Source: Rhizobium sp. 2MFCol3.1 (GTDB taxonomy: Bacteria; Pseudomonadota; Alphaproteobacteria; Rhizobiales; Rhizobiaceae). From it: 64,000 nt of DNA. The notes under the pieces are model-generated. The model had not been told where the DNA came from and made no database searches. It worked only from the letters and a program-made list of their open reading frames with translations. A program made the translations under genes and the position numbers. The stretch is from the NCBI RefSeq assembly GCF_000377565.1, contig NZ_KB898365.1, forward strand, positions 62,001-126,000, in the 5' to 3' direction. The number at the start of each line of letters is the position of its first letter. The stretch's first letter is position 1. Below are positions 17,453-26,376 of the stretch, in pieces.

Positions 17453-18010
17453 TCACAGTCCCGGTCGGTGACCCCTGCCAAGGCGGACGACCGCATACCC
17501 ACAGAACATTTTCGTTCCGTGGACATCGGAACCCCGAGCACCGATCGGCACGTCGGGGTGCGGGCGGCGGTAGCCAATCTTCGCCGCTTTGATTGACCGA
17601 TGAACGTCCTGCCACGAACCGAGTTCGGCGGGCACCTTCCCCTTCTTCCATAGGCGGGAAACGCACCCTTCCTCGAGATCTGGCAGGACGTCCTTGATTC
17701 CAGCCAGACGGGCGATGCCGCGTCTGGCTATCTCTGTGGCCGACGCGCAGGCGTCGGGGGCATCGAAGGCGAGGTTTCCGATGGTCGAGGAATACCCCGC
17801 CAGACCTCAAGTACTTCTATCCCTGCAAGACGGGCGCGACGCGTCAGCATCTGCACAAACACCGTTCTTGCCCAATAGTTCAGGAGCATATTGAGGGAAC
17901 GGTTCTTGGCACTCGACCGCAACTTGCCGAGACCCTTCTCAAGCAAGATCGCGCCGCAGCGATGCTTGCGCGCTATGCATTTTCTACGGATTAGGCTTAT
18001 ACATATACCA
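17453..18010 (-). pseudogene. Broken TnpB-like gene (RuvC C-terminal half)
   Basis: Minus-strand reading gives AKNRSLNMLLNYWART...EVLEVW in one frame (about 18000-17805). After a one-base shift near 17800 it continues as YSSTIGNLAFDAPDACASA, then IARRGIARLAGIKDVLPD and GSWQDVHRSIKAAKIGYRRPHP in the next frame to a stop at 17453. The YSSTIG...DACASATEIARRG block aligns with the YTSIIG...HEAASATIARRA block of the TnpB-related gene at 62585, i.e. the RuvC-III region of IS200/IS605-type TnpB proteins. The N-terminal half (RuvC-I) is missing, so this is a truncated, frameshifted remnant. Boundaries are approximate. Confidence 0.6.
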
Positions 18011-18186
18011 TAGTGCAGTAAGCACTGAGCGATACGTCTGATAGTACTAGCTCGAATTATCGAGAAACCCCTCAAGTCACTCTAGTCATTTCGCGATTTG
18101 TTTGGTCCGATTGTAGGCAAGCTGCCCACGATCGGTACCGGAATTTGGCCGGAGCGCTTTGTGATTAGTCAAACGCGGATAGCCAA

Positions 18187-18885
18187 TTGAAGTTAGTTTT
18201 TGATCGCGGCGCGAGTGGTACCAGTAAACACTCGAGTGATGTAGGTGAGCCGTTCAGGTACCTCATAAGAGAGTTTGGCCTACAGCATTTTCTCTTTGCC
18301 CATTTCCCAAGCGCAGACCGTACTGGTTTAGCTGAAAACGTCATCGCCTCCAATTGGCCGGCCGATATCCTGCTTCGCGTCGAGCGATCCGGGGAGTTTT
18401 ACCGCGGTAGATTTCTCGCGGAGCTCAGACGTTCGATCCTTCCCGCTTTCGCGGAAAGCACCGGGCTAGGCCGCATGGAGAAAGAGGGTGATGATAATGA
18501 GCTCTTGGACTCTTGCTATGGTGAGGGATTTGCAAACACGATGGGCTTCCCAATTCACGACGCCCAACACCGGCATTATCTGATCATGTTGTCAGGTCAG
18601 CACAGGATTTCCGATGAAGCGCGGCTGGGTTCGCTTGTGCTGAGCGTTATGAAAGTCGTGAATGTGTATGCTCCCCTCGAACGGCCGGAATCGACCCCAT
18701 TAAGTGGGAGGGAGCTCGACTGTCTCAAATGGGCGGCAGCAGGCAAGAGCAGCGAGGAGATTGCCTTGATCCTCGGTTTGAGCTCACACACCGTAAACGA
18801 CTACCTCAAGACCGCGATGCGCAAAATGAACGCTGTGACCCGAATTCAAGCAGTTGCGATCGCTTGCCGATTGAGGCTCCTCTAA
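18187..18885 (+). CDS. LuxR-family regulator (solo)
   Basis: 232 residues. N-terminal part (about 15-150) resembles an autoinducer-binding domain, but several usual acyl-homoserine-lactone contact residues are not evident. C-terminal GerE helix-turn-helix at about 170-230 is clear: LSGRELDCLKWAAAGKSSEEIALILGLSSHTVNDYLKTAMRKM (in parts). No luxI-type synthase is near, so it is a LuxR solo that may sense foreign or plant signals (inference). Start is TTG at 18187; no strong ribosome binding site is seen. Confidence 0.85.
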   Translation: MKLVFDRGASGTSKHSSDVGEPFRYLIREFGLQHFLFAHFPSADRTGLAENVIASNWPADILLRVERSGEFYRGRFLAELRRSILPAFAESTGLGRMEKEGDDNELLDSCYGEGFANTMGFPIHDAQHRHYLIMLSGQHRISDEARLGSLVLSVMKVVNVYAPLERPESTPLSGRELDCLKWAAAGKSSEEIALILGLSSHTVNDYLKTAMRKMNAVTRIQAVAIACRLRLL

Positions 18886-18978
18886 CAGCGTCTTGATCCG
18901 CATGATGATGTGGCCTCTTCACCGAGACACGTAGCCATCGAGAGTCTAGTGAATTCACGTATAGGATCGTCTGTGCAG

Positions 18979-19054
18979 TGGTAGGCCCGGCAGGACTCGA
19001 ACCTGCAACCAATCGGTTATGAGCCGACGGCTCTAACCATTGAGCTACAGGCCT
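18979..19054 (-). tRNA. tRNA with CAT anticodon (Met or lysidine-Ile)
   Basis: 76 bases. Acceptor stem AGGCCTG pairs with CGGGCCT, followed by A and an encoded CCA. D arm (GTAGCTCAATGGTTAGAGC), anticodon arm CGGCTCATAACCG with anticodon CAT, and T arm GGTTCGAGTCC are all present. The sequence around the anticodon (GGCTCATAACCGATTGGTTGC) is closer to bacterial tRNA-Ile(CAT) than to elongator Met, but I cannot decide. The 3' end faces the LuxR/TnpB-remnant side. Confidence 0.95.
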
Positions 19055-19277
19055 GACAAGCATTCGTAGACCACACTAAGGCAAGACAGGCAAGATGGGT
19101 TGCGGCCTAAGCCGCGTTAGCGCAGTTCGAAAGTCGAAACTCGCCGGTTGGCTTCTTTAGGGCCGCAATCTCAGGAACTACCGCCGCCGGCACCAATCAC
19201 GCTTCAGATCCTAAACCTTCCAAACGAAATTCGCCCGGCTTACGCAACGGGGGACATGTCGGTTGGCCCTGTTCCGT

Positions 19278-20783
19278 CTAGTTCACCGACGCAAAATCGG
19301 CCAAGCCGCTCTGGAACAGCGGAAGCAAAGCTGCGCGATCGATCTTGCCATTCGCACCTCGCGGCAATGCGCTTACAGTCGAGTAAATCTCAGGAACCTT
19401 GTATTCACTTAGGTTGGCGCGGGTGCAGGCGAGGGCCTCCTCCAATGTTCCTTCTCCCGCCGTTGACAGCTCGATCAAGGCTCCGACCTTCTCGCCGAGT
19501 ACGGTGTCCGGGATCCCGAAGACCGCGGCGTCTTTGATGATGGGGCTTAGCTTCAATGCTGCCTCGACTTCGGCCGGCGAAATGTTCGAACCGCCACGTA
19601 TAATCAGGTTCTTCTTGCGTCCGACGAACTCGAGCCTACCGGACGGCAGACGCCTCATCAGGTCGCCAGTGTGAAATCGACCGTCCGTGTTCTCAAGGAT
19701 TTTCCCTGAAACAAGCCAATAGCCTGGCGAGACGTTCGGCCCGCTGACGACTAGTTCCCCTTCGTCGCCGGGCGTCTGCGACGCGGTTCCATTTTCTAGG
19801 GTGACGCAGCTGGCATCGGGAATCTCGAATGCAGACCTTTCTACGTCGCTTATACTCAGGCTCGTCGCAGCCTCCGTCGAAGCCCAAGCCGAAAACATCC
19901 GGCAACCAAACACGCTCTCAAATTCTCGCTGAGTACGTTTGGGGCATACATCACCTGAGCTGATTGCAAACCGCAACGACGATGTATTCCGCGGATGATC
20001 CACCTGTGCTGCGATCAGCTGCTCGAACATGAAGGGGAGCCCCTTGAACCAGGTGCAGCGGTGTGTTTGCAGAGCCTCGAGAACTTTGTCTGGCTCGAAA
20101 CTTCCAATCATTACCATCGGTCCCGGCCGAGCAAGACTTGCAAGTAAGTTGAAAAGACCGCCAGCATGTACCATCGGACTTGCATTGAGCATCACATCGT
20201 CAGGAAGCAACCCGAGCCCCTCGTATCGAGTGATGATTGCAGAGAGGGTTGACGCCGTGTGGACGACAATCTTCGGATCGCCGGTGGTTCCGGATGTCGG
20301 GAGAAGTAGAGCCGGGGCATTACGGTCCGAGGACGATACAAACGCGGTGTGTCCTAACGCAGGTGTTGGAGGCCAATCGCAAGCTTCGCCCAGACACTTG
20401 AGGAACAGCCTCCGCTCTAGTGGCAGAATTGCAGTACTGATTTTGCCGATCTCGAATTCGAACGACAAGCTGCCGATATAGTAATGGGGTCTCGCACGCG
20501 CCAAGACTACCGAAACCTCTCGCGCTCTAAATCGATTGTTGAGAGGGAGGGCTATTGCTCCAATGCGAAAGCACCCCAGTAGACCCGCGATGAGCTCTGG
20601 CGAATTAGGAAGATGTAAAACTACGCGGTCCCCCTTCTGAACGCCTTTTCGTATCAGAAAGCTTGCCGCCGCATCCACCTCGCCAATTAGTCTTGAATAA
20701 GACCACTGGTCGTTTTGAAAATAGTAGGCGATGTCGTCCGGGCTCTCGGCGGCTCTTTTCAACAGAATTTCAATGGGATCCAT
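19278..20783 (-). CDS. AMP-dependent acyl-CoA synthetase/ligase
   Basis: 501 residues, full length for the ANL superfamily. P-loop-like A3 motif LLLPTSGTTGDPKIVVHT, A5 region SAWASTEAATSLS, A7 FHTGDL, A8 GRKKNLIIRGGSNISPAEVE and A10 Lys in PRGANGKIDRA. It activates a carboxylic acid with ATP and CoA; the substrate may be a fatty or aromatic acid. It is transcribed alone on the minus strand. A strong ribosome binding site is not seen. Confidence 0.9.
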   Translation of the reverse strand: MDPIEILLKRAAESPDDIAYYFQNDQWSYSRLIGEVDAAASFLIRKGVQKGDRVVLHLPNSPELIAGLLGCFRIGAIALPLNNRFRAREVSVVLARARPHYYIGSLSFEFEIGKISTAILPLERRLFLKCLGEACDWPPTPALGHTAFVSSSDRNAPALLLPTSGTTGDPKIVVHTASTLSAIITRYEGLGLLPDDVMLNASPMVHAGGLFNLLASLARPGPMVMIGSFEPDKVLEALQTHRCTWFKGLPFMFEQLIAAQVDHPRNTSSLRFAISSGDVCPKRTQREFESVFGCRMFSAWASTEAATSLSISDVERSAFEIPDASCVTLENGTASQTPGDEGELVVSGPNVSPGYWLVSGKILENTDGRFHTGDLMRRLPSGRLEFVGRKKNLIIRGGSNISPAEVEAALKLSPIIKDAAVFGIPDTVLGEKVGALIELSTAGEGTLEEALACTRANLSEYKVPEIYSTVSALPRGANGKIDRAALLPLFQSGLADFASVN

Positions 20784-21329
20784 TTTCGCTCATCTTTTCA
20801 TTCACAAGAGGCGATGATTTTGGCTGGTGAACGTTCAACCCTGGATACAGTACCCAGCGAAAAAGGTTACGATCGCAACATTGGAAGGTGGACTGGCAGG
20901 CGATGCGCGGAGAACGCCCGTCGATAAGCCAAGCACTACGCTCCTAGCAAGCTATCTTCCCGCCCGGATATGCGAGTTCGAAGTCGTAACGCCGCTCACG
21001 CTCGGCCGGGGGCTCACCGACAGCACAATCTCGCATCGTTGTAGTCGTCGCTCACCACGAAACGCTTGTGTGGTGTCCTGCAATCGCCCGTCATTTCAAA
21101 TGTAGTCGAACGCATTCGACAGGAAACCCACGCGTCACAATGATCGCCGATAACACACAGGTCCCCGCCATTTCTGTCGGGCCATAGGAGCAACGGTGCC
21201 AGGTTCAGGAGCAGAAAGATGAACGCTGCTCCGATGCGGCTTGATCGACAGACGACGAGCCCCGCGAGTATGGCATAGCGAGTCCGCCTCGCTGATAGAC
21301 CGAAGATTTCGAGATTTACGGAGCTTACC
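20784..21329. other. Gene-poor interval before trmO
   Basis: 546 bases. Short frames on both strands lack ribosome binding sites, and the minus-strand frame crossing from 21014 into trmO is a shadow. No feature recognised. The ribosome binding site for trmO is GGAG at 21320-21323. Confidence 0.4.
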
Positions 21330-21821
21330 ATGTTGCAGGAAGCAGTTCGCCGCAATGAAATCGCCATCTCCCTCCCACCCGTCGGAGACGCCGAGCTGCA
21401 CTTTATCGGCAGGATCCTAACCCCGTGGCAGCGTCGCGAAGACGCTCCGCGGCAGGGCGACATGGACGGTCCACAGTGCACTATTGAAGTGTTTAGCCCT
21501 TGGAGCAAGGCACTAGAAGGAATCGAAAAGTACTCGTCTCTGGAGGTCCTGTACTGGTTGCACCAGTCGCGCAGAGATATCTTGCTACAAAGTCCGGCTA
21601 ACAACGGCGAGGTGCACGGCGCTTTCTCAATACGGTCGCCGGTGAGGCCCAACCCAATCGGGACGGCGATTGTGACAGTGGTTGGTGTTTCTGGCAATCA
21701 TGTCGTGGTCCGCGGATTGGACTGCATTGACGGCACCCCACTGATCGATATCAAGCCGGAGCGCTCTCTGTCGGTTCCAATCGCTCCTCCGAAGGGGGGG
21801 CATCCGATGGATGTCGAGTAG
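21330..21821 (+). CDS. trmO: tRNA m6t6A37 methyltransferase TrmO (TsaA)
   Basis: 163 residues. Conserved blocks: N-terminal FIGRILTPW, central FSIRSPVRPNPIGTAIV and C-terminal LDCIDGTPLIDIKPE, which define the TsaA/TrmO beta-barrel SAM enzyme that N6-methylates t6A37 in tRNA-Thr. Some family members are carried on mobile elements (VirR-type annotations). It lies directly at the left edge of the minus-strand defence island, tail-to-tail with the 880-residue gene. Confidence 0.9.
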   Translation: MLQEAVRRNEIAISLPPVGDAELHFIGRILTPWQRREDAPRQGDMDGPQCTIEVFSPWSKALEGIEKYSSLEVLYWLHQSRRDILLQSPANNGEVHGAFSIRSPVRPNPIGTAIVTVVGVSGNHVVVRGLDCIDGTPLIDIKPERSLSVPIAPPKGGHPMDVE

Positions 21822-21925
21822 CGGAGTAGCGGTGGCTTTGTAAATCTGAAATATCGGACCGACGCGCGGCTGTTCCAAAGCTGTCCTTGACGACAGCCGC
21901 AAACGAACGTCGCTGGCTTGAACTG

Positions 21926-24568
21926 TCAGTACGGCTTGATCGTGTCACTCGCCATGAGCAAGGCTTCTACCAATCTGATCTCGGATTCTGTACCGTCGAG
22001 CCCAAACATGGTCATCGCGGCGCGTGTCAGATATTCGCGGTGTTCAGGGTCAACCTCTCGACGGAGTGCCTTCGGAGAGAGGTCTTGGAAATCCAGTGTG
22101 AGATTTTCGATGCGTAACGAACCGCAGGCCGATTCAAACTGATCCGTCGGTGCGACGCAGCGCACTTCATTCCCCTCCCGAACGAAACCCTCAGGCCACG
22201 GAAATTGGTCCATCGTTGCCTCGGTCCAGCGCCTTTCCGAGCCGGTGCGTCGTCCAGTACCCATCCGCATCCAAACATCGAAAACGTTGCTTGTGATCAT
22301 TGCCACCGAATACTCGTCCCCGTCAAAAACCGTCCAACCCTCGCCAACAGTATAACCTCTCGGTAGCCTCCACATTACGACCGGAGACCTTCCCGACCGA
22401 AATACCCACCGGTCGCTTTCCGGAGTTTGGTGTTCAGGTTTGAGCAGGATACGGCCAATGCCAGTCCGGGCCGAATTTTGTAGCGCCTTTTCGCGTAAAA
22501 GGTCGACGCCTTCATCGGTCGCGAGTGTGAACGTGTCCAAATCGCTGTGGGATATGGCGACTACCCTGCTACCGCTGTCTCGTCGAATACCTGTCGGAAC
22601 GACGATCCGCGCTTGCGAGGCCAGAGAGTGGTTAGGAAATCGATCCAGCCAACTGTGCCACTCGTCAAGATTTACAACGAGACCTGGAAGTCCATCTGCT
22701 TTGCTAAACGGTGTCCGCTCATCCACTGGAAGATGGGGGCCGAGAGGCTTGATATCGGCGGGTAGAACGTGTTTGAAGCGCCCCAACCCGTTGGCTGCTA
22801 CTACCCTTTGCAACGTCTGCTCATCGGAGTAACGGACCACTTGTATTCCGACCCGCTCGAATGCAACAATAGTCGCGATCGACGGTGTTTCCACAGTCAC
22901 AAGTAGGCAAACCGTCTCATCGAGTTCGACGTTGATAACAGCGGTGAGATGTGGGAAGTCGAGATCGACGCCGGGCGGAAAGACAGTATCCCCGACCTTT
23001 CTAGCGACCTCGCCCATTCCATTGCGCTCGAGGACTCGCGTGACAGCAGCAATGGCTAGATCGGAAATGTCTTTGTAGCGAAGTTGGTGGATCGTGAGCT
23101 CGTATAGGTTCCCTGCCGTTGCGGACGAGCTGCGGCGGCGTATGGGACTGCCGATGGGGCTGATCAGCTTGCGTACAGTCAGTTTCTGTTTGGGCTCGCG
23201 GAGCATGACCGCCTCCGAAGGGAGGTGAATGCCACGAGCCAGGTCACCGTTGTCTACGAGAGTTACTCGCAGACAAATATCCCGCGATTCTCCGAAAACC
23301 CGCGCCACTCGCTGCAAGCTATTTGCGCTTGATAAAAGTAAAAGGCTCGTCTGCACTGCAAGATCGGCAATACGCCGTGAAACCGAGGAAGCGCTGTCGC
23401 CGGAGAGTGCAGGTGATCGCAGAACAGATGTATCGAGCAACATCGTGCCGGATGCGAATTCAACCATTTTCTGCCTGTCAGCGGGAAAGAGATGGTCGGA
23501 CGGACCGTAGGTTGGAAGACTCGGTACCACTAGTACCGGAAGACCGAGTCGCCCTTCGGCTAATGCCATGAGATGATCGTAATCACGCCTATCTTGTATG
23601 GTCAGGTCGTCGCCCGCCAAAACCATGATGAAGCTGAAATCATTTGGAACGACAAACTGCAATTCTGCGGCCGTCGTTCTAACGAAAAGTCTGGTTGGCC
23701 AGTTCGCGTCAATGATGAACCGGGGTTTGCCTCCAGCGTTCATTATAATACGTGACAGCTGCTCACCCGCTCTGCCAATTGAAACGACGAGCACTTCTTT
23801 TGGACGATACAGAGGGAGCAACTTTCCATTCTGTACGCGGCCTGCCAGGCTCGCTTTACCAAGTTCTTCCGGCAGATCCGACAACAACGCGTACGCCTCG
23901 CGATCACGATCCAACGCAAGCAGCGGCGCTACATCACCCTCGTCAAAAACATGAAAGCCAGGCAGGACCACCTCGATTTCTCTCAAGTCCTGCGTGTGCT
24001 GGATTTGTATGTGGCGCAGAGCCTCAAAAGTCGTCGGTGACGCATTATGATGATGCAGCTTGCGTCTGAGATGCGTCAAAATCTGGGTACGGAAGTATGT
24101 TCCGAGTACCCAAGATCGCGCTGAACTCCGGTCAAAGGTTGAAGAAATCCGGTCGAAAGCCTTGCCGATCGCAAACCTCCTGACACCGTCTTTGCGATCA
24201 CGAACCAAATCGATCGCGGTGAACGGAAAGTCGGCGACAAGTTGTTTGATAGAGGCTCCGACCTCCTCGTAGAGCTCATCGCGTGTCCCGAAAAGAAGCT
24301 CTCCGTCTATGAGAAGGACATCTTTCCAACGATCTCCAATCGAAAGTGCTCTGCCGACATCCTTCTCCCCTAGATAAGTTGCATGGCGAGGGAAGACGGG
24401 TGTAAAGGCTGCGACCGAAGAGTCAGCGGCTCCCTCTATCGACGGAAGGGCGACGAAAACCTCATTTGACTTTCCGAGTGGCGTGTAAAGCCCGGTACAA
24501 AATCCGGTGAGCTCTTCGGTTACCTTCTCGTAGCCGATTAATTGCATAGTCCGATGATTGGCATTCAC
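21926..24568 (-). CDS. Large unknown protein with type IIG-like C-terminal segment
   Basis: 880 residues, last gene of the methylase/HerA/NurA operon. Starts with GTG overlapping the stop of the 277-residue gene (GTGA). I recognise no full domain. The C-terminal part (about 770-820) has ITSNVFDVWMRMGTGRRTG followed by RRWTEATMDQFPWPEGF. This resembles the end of the target-recognition region in Eco57I/MmeI-like type IIG enzymes (pattern S..F..W.R..GG......R.....FP.P). No SAM-binding or NPPY motif and no obvious nuclease motif are seen. It may be a DNA-recognition or effector subunit (inference). No membrane segment or signal peptide. Confidence 0.8.
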   Translation of the reverse strand: MNANHRTMQLIGYEKVTEELTGFCTGLYTPLGKSNEVFVALPSIEGAADSSVAAFTPVFPRHATYLGEKDVGRALSIGDRWKDVLLIDGELLFGTRDELYEEVGASIKQLVADFPFTAIDLVRDRKDGVRRFAIGKAFDRISSTFDRSSARSWVLGTYFRTQILTHLRRKLHHHNASPTTFEALRHIQIQHTQDLREIEVVLPGFHVFDEGDVAPLLALDRDREAYALLSDLPEELGKASLAGRVQNGKLLPLYRPKEVLVVSIGRAGEQLSRIIMNAGGKPRFIIDANWPTRLFVRTTAAELQFVVPNDFSFIMVLAGDDLTIQDRRDYDHLMALAEGRLGLPVLVVPSLPTYGPSDHLFPADRQKMVEFASGTMLLDTSVLRSPALSGDSASSVSRRIADLAVQTSLLLLSSANSLQRVARVFGESRDICLRVTLVDNGDLARGIHLPSEAVMLREPKQKLTVRKLISPIGSPIRRRSSSATAGNLYELTIHQLRYKDISDLAIAAVTRVLERNGMGEVARKVGDTVFPPGVDLDFPHLTAVINVELDETVCLLVTVETPSIATIVAFERVGIQVVRYSDEQTLQRVVAANGLGRFKHVLPADIKPLGPHLPVDERTPFSKADGLPGLVVNLDEWHSWLDRFPNHSLASQARIVVPTGIRRDSGSRVVAISHSDLDTFTLATDEGVDLLREKALQNSARTGIGRILLKPEHQTPESDRWVFRSGRSPVVMWRLPRGYTVGEGWTVFDGDEYSVAMITSNVFDVWMRMGTGRRTGSERRWTEATMDQFPWPEGFVREGNEVRCVAPTDQFESACGSLRIENLTLDFQDLSPKALRREVDPEHREYLTRAAMTMFGLDGTESEIRLVEALLMASDTIKPY

Positions 24569-25398
24569 GATTTAACCCGATCCCTGAAGTGAGCAAGCAC
24601 TTTGGCGTTGATCTCCGCTCGGAAATCTGCGGGCGAGCGGGTGCTTTGCCAATCGTAAGGAGCGATGTTGATCCCAAGCGCCTTGAGGCGTTCGATCAGC
24701 TTGTCGTTCTTTTTGCCGGTTTCGCCTTCTAGATATTGCTGCGGCATGATGACAAGCTCGACTGCGCCTTTAAGGCTTAGGTGGTCCTCGCTTGCTATTT
24801 CGATTGCCGAGGCTCGGTCGTCGTATGTCCCCGGATCATTGATTCCGCGATTGGCCTGGTTAGCAATCGAGACATAGCTATGGGTCGCCTGTTCGAAATG
24901 TGGGACATCGTCCGTCAAGCCGGGCTTGAGATGACCTTCAAAGTAATCTTCTACGCTCTCGAAGGCGAAACCAAGTTGCTGACGGGCGCTCTCATAAGTT
25001 CCGTCCAGCAAATAATCTTTGATCCCGAGGTGAGGATCGGCGCTGTCGTAAAATCCGGCTCGAGCAGCACCGGTGTCGAAGGGATAAACCTGGACGGGCT
25101 TCACACGCTTGGGATCGACGACAAAAACGCAAGGATATCTGGATATGTAACGCGAAGTTTCAGCTTCGTCATGGAGCCGGTAAGCCGGGCGGCCGAGAAA
25201 AAAATAAAGTAGCTTTCGGCCGAAAACCTTGCATTGACGAGCCTGAAGCTGACCCGAAAAGATAATTTCGTTCCCAATGCCCACCTCGGTGACGTGAACC
25301 AAGGGTAAAGCCTCTCCCATTGCGCTGTCGGCTACCCGGTCGCGAAGGTCGGTGCTTGGCTCACTAGGACCGCGAAGTTCCATCGGCTTTCTTGTCAT
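24565..25398 (-). CDS. Unknown 277-residue protein of the defence operon
   Basis: 277 residues, not recognised. A short block near 35-75 (LVHVTEVGIGNEIIFSGQL ... LLYFFLGRPAYR) has the look of ADP-ribosyltransferase-like folds (H-[TY]...Y.F.GRPAY). A later IASEDHLSLKGAVELVIMP contains candidate acidic residues, but I cannot confirm a catalytic H-Y-E triad. GGAGGGACT precedes its ATG. It overlaps the 880-residue gene by 4 bases, so the two are probably made together and may form a complex. Confidence 0.75.
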   Translation of the reverse strand: MTRKPMELRGPSEPSTDLRDRVADSAMGEALPLVHVTEVGIGNEIIFSGQLQARQCKVFGRKLLYFFLGRPAYRLHDEAETSRYISRYPCVFVVDPKRVKPVQVYPFDTGAARAGFYDSADPHLGIKDYLLDGTYESARQQLGFAFESVEDYFEGHLKPGLTDDVPHFEQATHSYVSIANQANRGINDPGTYDDRASAIEIASEDHLSLKGAVELVIMPQQYLEGETGKKNDKLIERLKALGINIAPYDWQSTRSPADFRAEINAKVLAHFRDRVKS

Positions 25399-25440
25399 AG
25401 TCCCTCCGTGTGGCGATCTGAATGCGACGGCATGTCCAAC

Positions 25441-26319
25441 TTAGGTGCCTAATATGCCTGCGATCAATGCGAGCGCTCCGGTGGCAAGCAAGCTGCCCGT
25501 AGCTCCAGATAATGCCGCGCGTGCGTCGGAGAGTAGCGCTCGGATGATCCCAGTGTTGGGCTCGGACTTCCTCATTTCGGTAGAGAGGCCGTCCAGTGAT
25601 CGAGAAAGGAGCGCCTCGTTCGCACCAGCCTCCACGAGGCTCGCATGGTACTGTTGGAGTTGTTGTGTCAACTCGCGGATTTGCGCTGTGTCGACCGAGC
25701 CTCCGCCGATATTGCCAACTGTATTGTGGCTCCCTACGACGCCAACCAAAGTTCCAACAGATCCAATTGTGATCGCCGGGCTGTTCTGGGCAGCGACCTG
25801 TTCTTCGCGTTTGAATGACATGCCCATCCCCGTTATTCCTGATTTTTCCAAAGCGATCGCCCAATCCAAGATCATGGTTCGGACCCTTTCAAGGATGCCA
25901 GCGATATCTGCCCGCTCGATGAAGATCGACATCTCGGCGAACGGCACCCTCATCTGCGAGTTGATCAGATCGATCATCTCCGGCTGCATAGGTACATGGA
26001 TGGTACCCTTGCGCGCCAGAATGTGTTCAATCTCTCCGACCGACTGGCCGGTGGCTGCCACGCTAAGACTTCGCATCAGTTCGGCAGGCCCTTGGATCGG
26101 TATCCATCCGCGCATCGGATTGTTCGCGCGGGGGCGACCGTGAAGTTTGCGATAGTCGGGAACCTCATCGGGATATCCGTTGAGCTCTAGATCGACCCAA
26201 GCTTCGACCGAGGGTAGGTCCAGTTTCGCGGCAGCCAGCCGAACCTTCCTAAGGAGAGATGATAGGCTTGTGGTGGGATCGAGCGCGTCCCGCTGTATTT
26301 CCTCAACCAAACCAGCCAT
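25441..26319 (-). CDS. AbiTii-domain protein
   Basis: 292 residues. The N-terminal 90 residues (LVEEIQRDALDPTTSLSSLLRKVRL..., VDLELNGYPDEVPDYRKLHG, NPMRGW.P) match the AbiTii domain, named after lactococcal abortive-infection protein AbiT. The middle is helical. A Gly/Val-rich segment (about 195-225) is followed by a coiled coil (TAQIRELTQQLQQYHASL) and a hydrophobic C-terminal tail of about 20 residues that may insert into the membrane. ATG 26319 has GGAGAG at 5 bases. It lies between the AAA/Toprim and 277-residue genes. Confidence 0.85.
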   Translation of the reverse strand: MAGLVEEIQRDALDPTTSLSSLLRKVRLAAAKLDLPSVEAWVDLELNGYPDEVPDYRKLHGRPRANNPMRGWIPIQGPAELMRSLSVAATGQSVGEIEHILARKGTIHVPMQPEMIDLINSQMRVPFAEMSIFIERADIAGILERVRTMILDWAIALEKSGITGMGMSFKREEQVAAQNSPAITIGSVGTLVGVVGSHNTVGNIGGGSVDTAQIRELTQQLQQYHASLVEAGANEALLSRSLDGLSTEMRKSEPNTGIIRALLSDARAALSGATGSLLATGALALIAGILGT

Positions 26320-26376
26320 TTTTCTCTCCATCCACAACGCAGTTTTCCGGCAGGTGCGTGCTTACTCACGTCGAAC

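Noticed and set aside
17250..17810. Apparent 187-codon N-terminal extension of the secreted hydrolase
   Set aside because: A signal peptide begins at 17249, and the extension overlaps the TnpB-like remnant; the open frame is accidental.
18979..19054. tRNA as attachment site of the island
   Set aside because: I looked by eye for a second copy of the tRNA 3' end to the left and right and saw none, and no integrase gene lies beside it.
21014..21697. 227-codon minus-strand frame opposite trmO
   Set aside because: Lies fully antisense to the clear trmO gene, composition Arg/Ser/Cys-rich as in shadow frames, no ribosome binding site.
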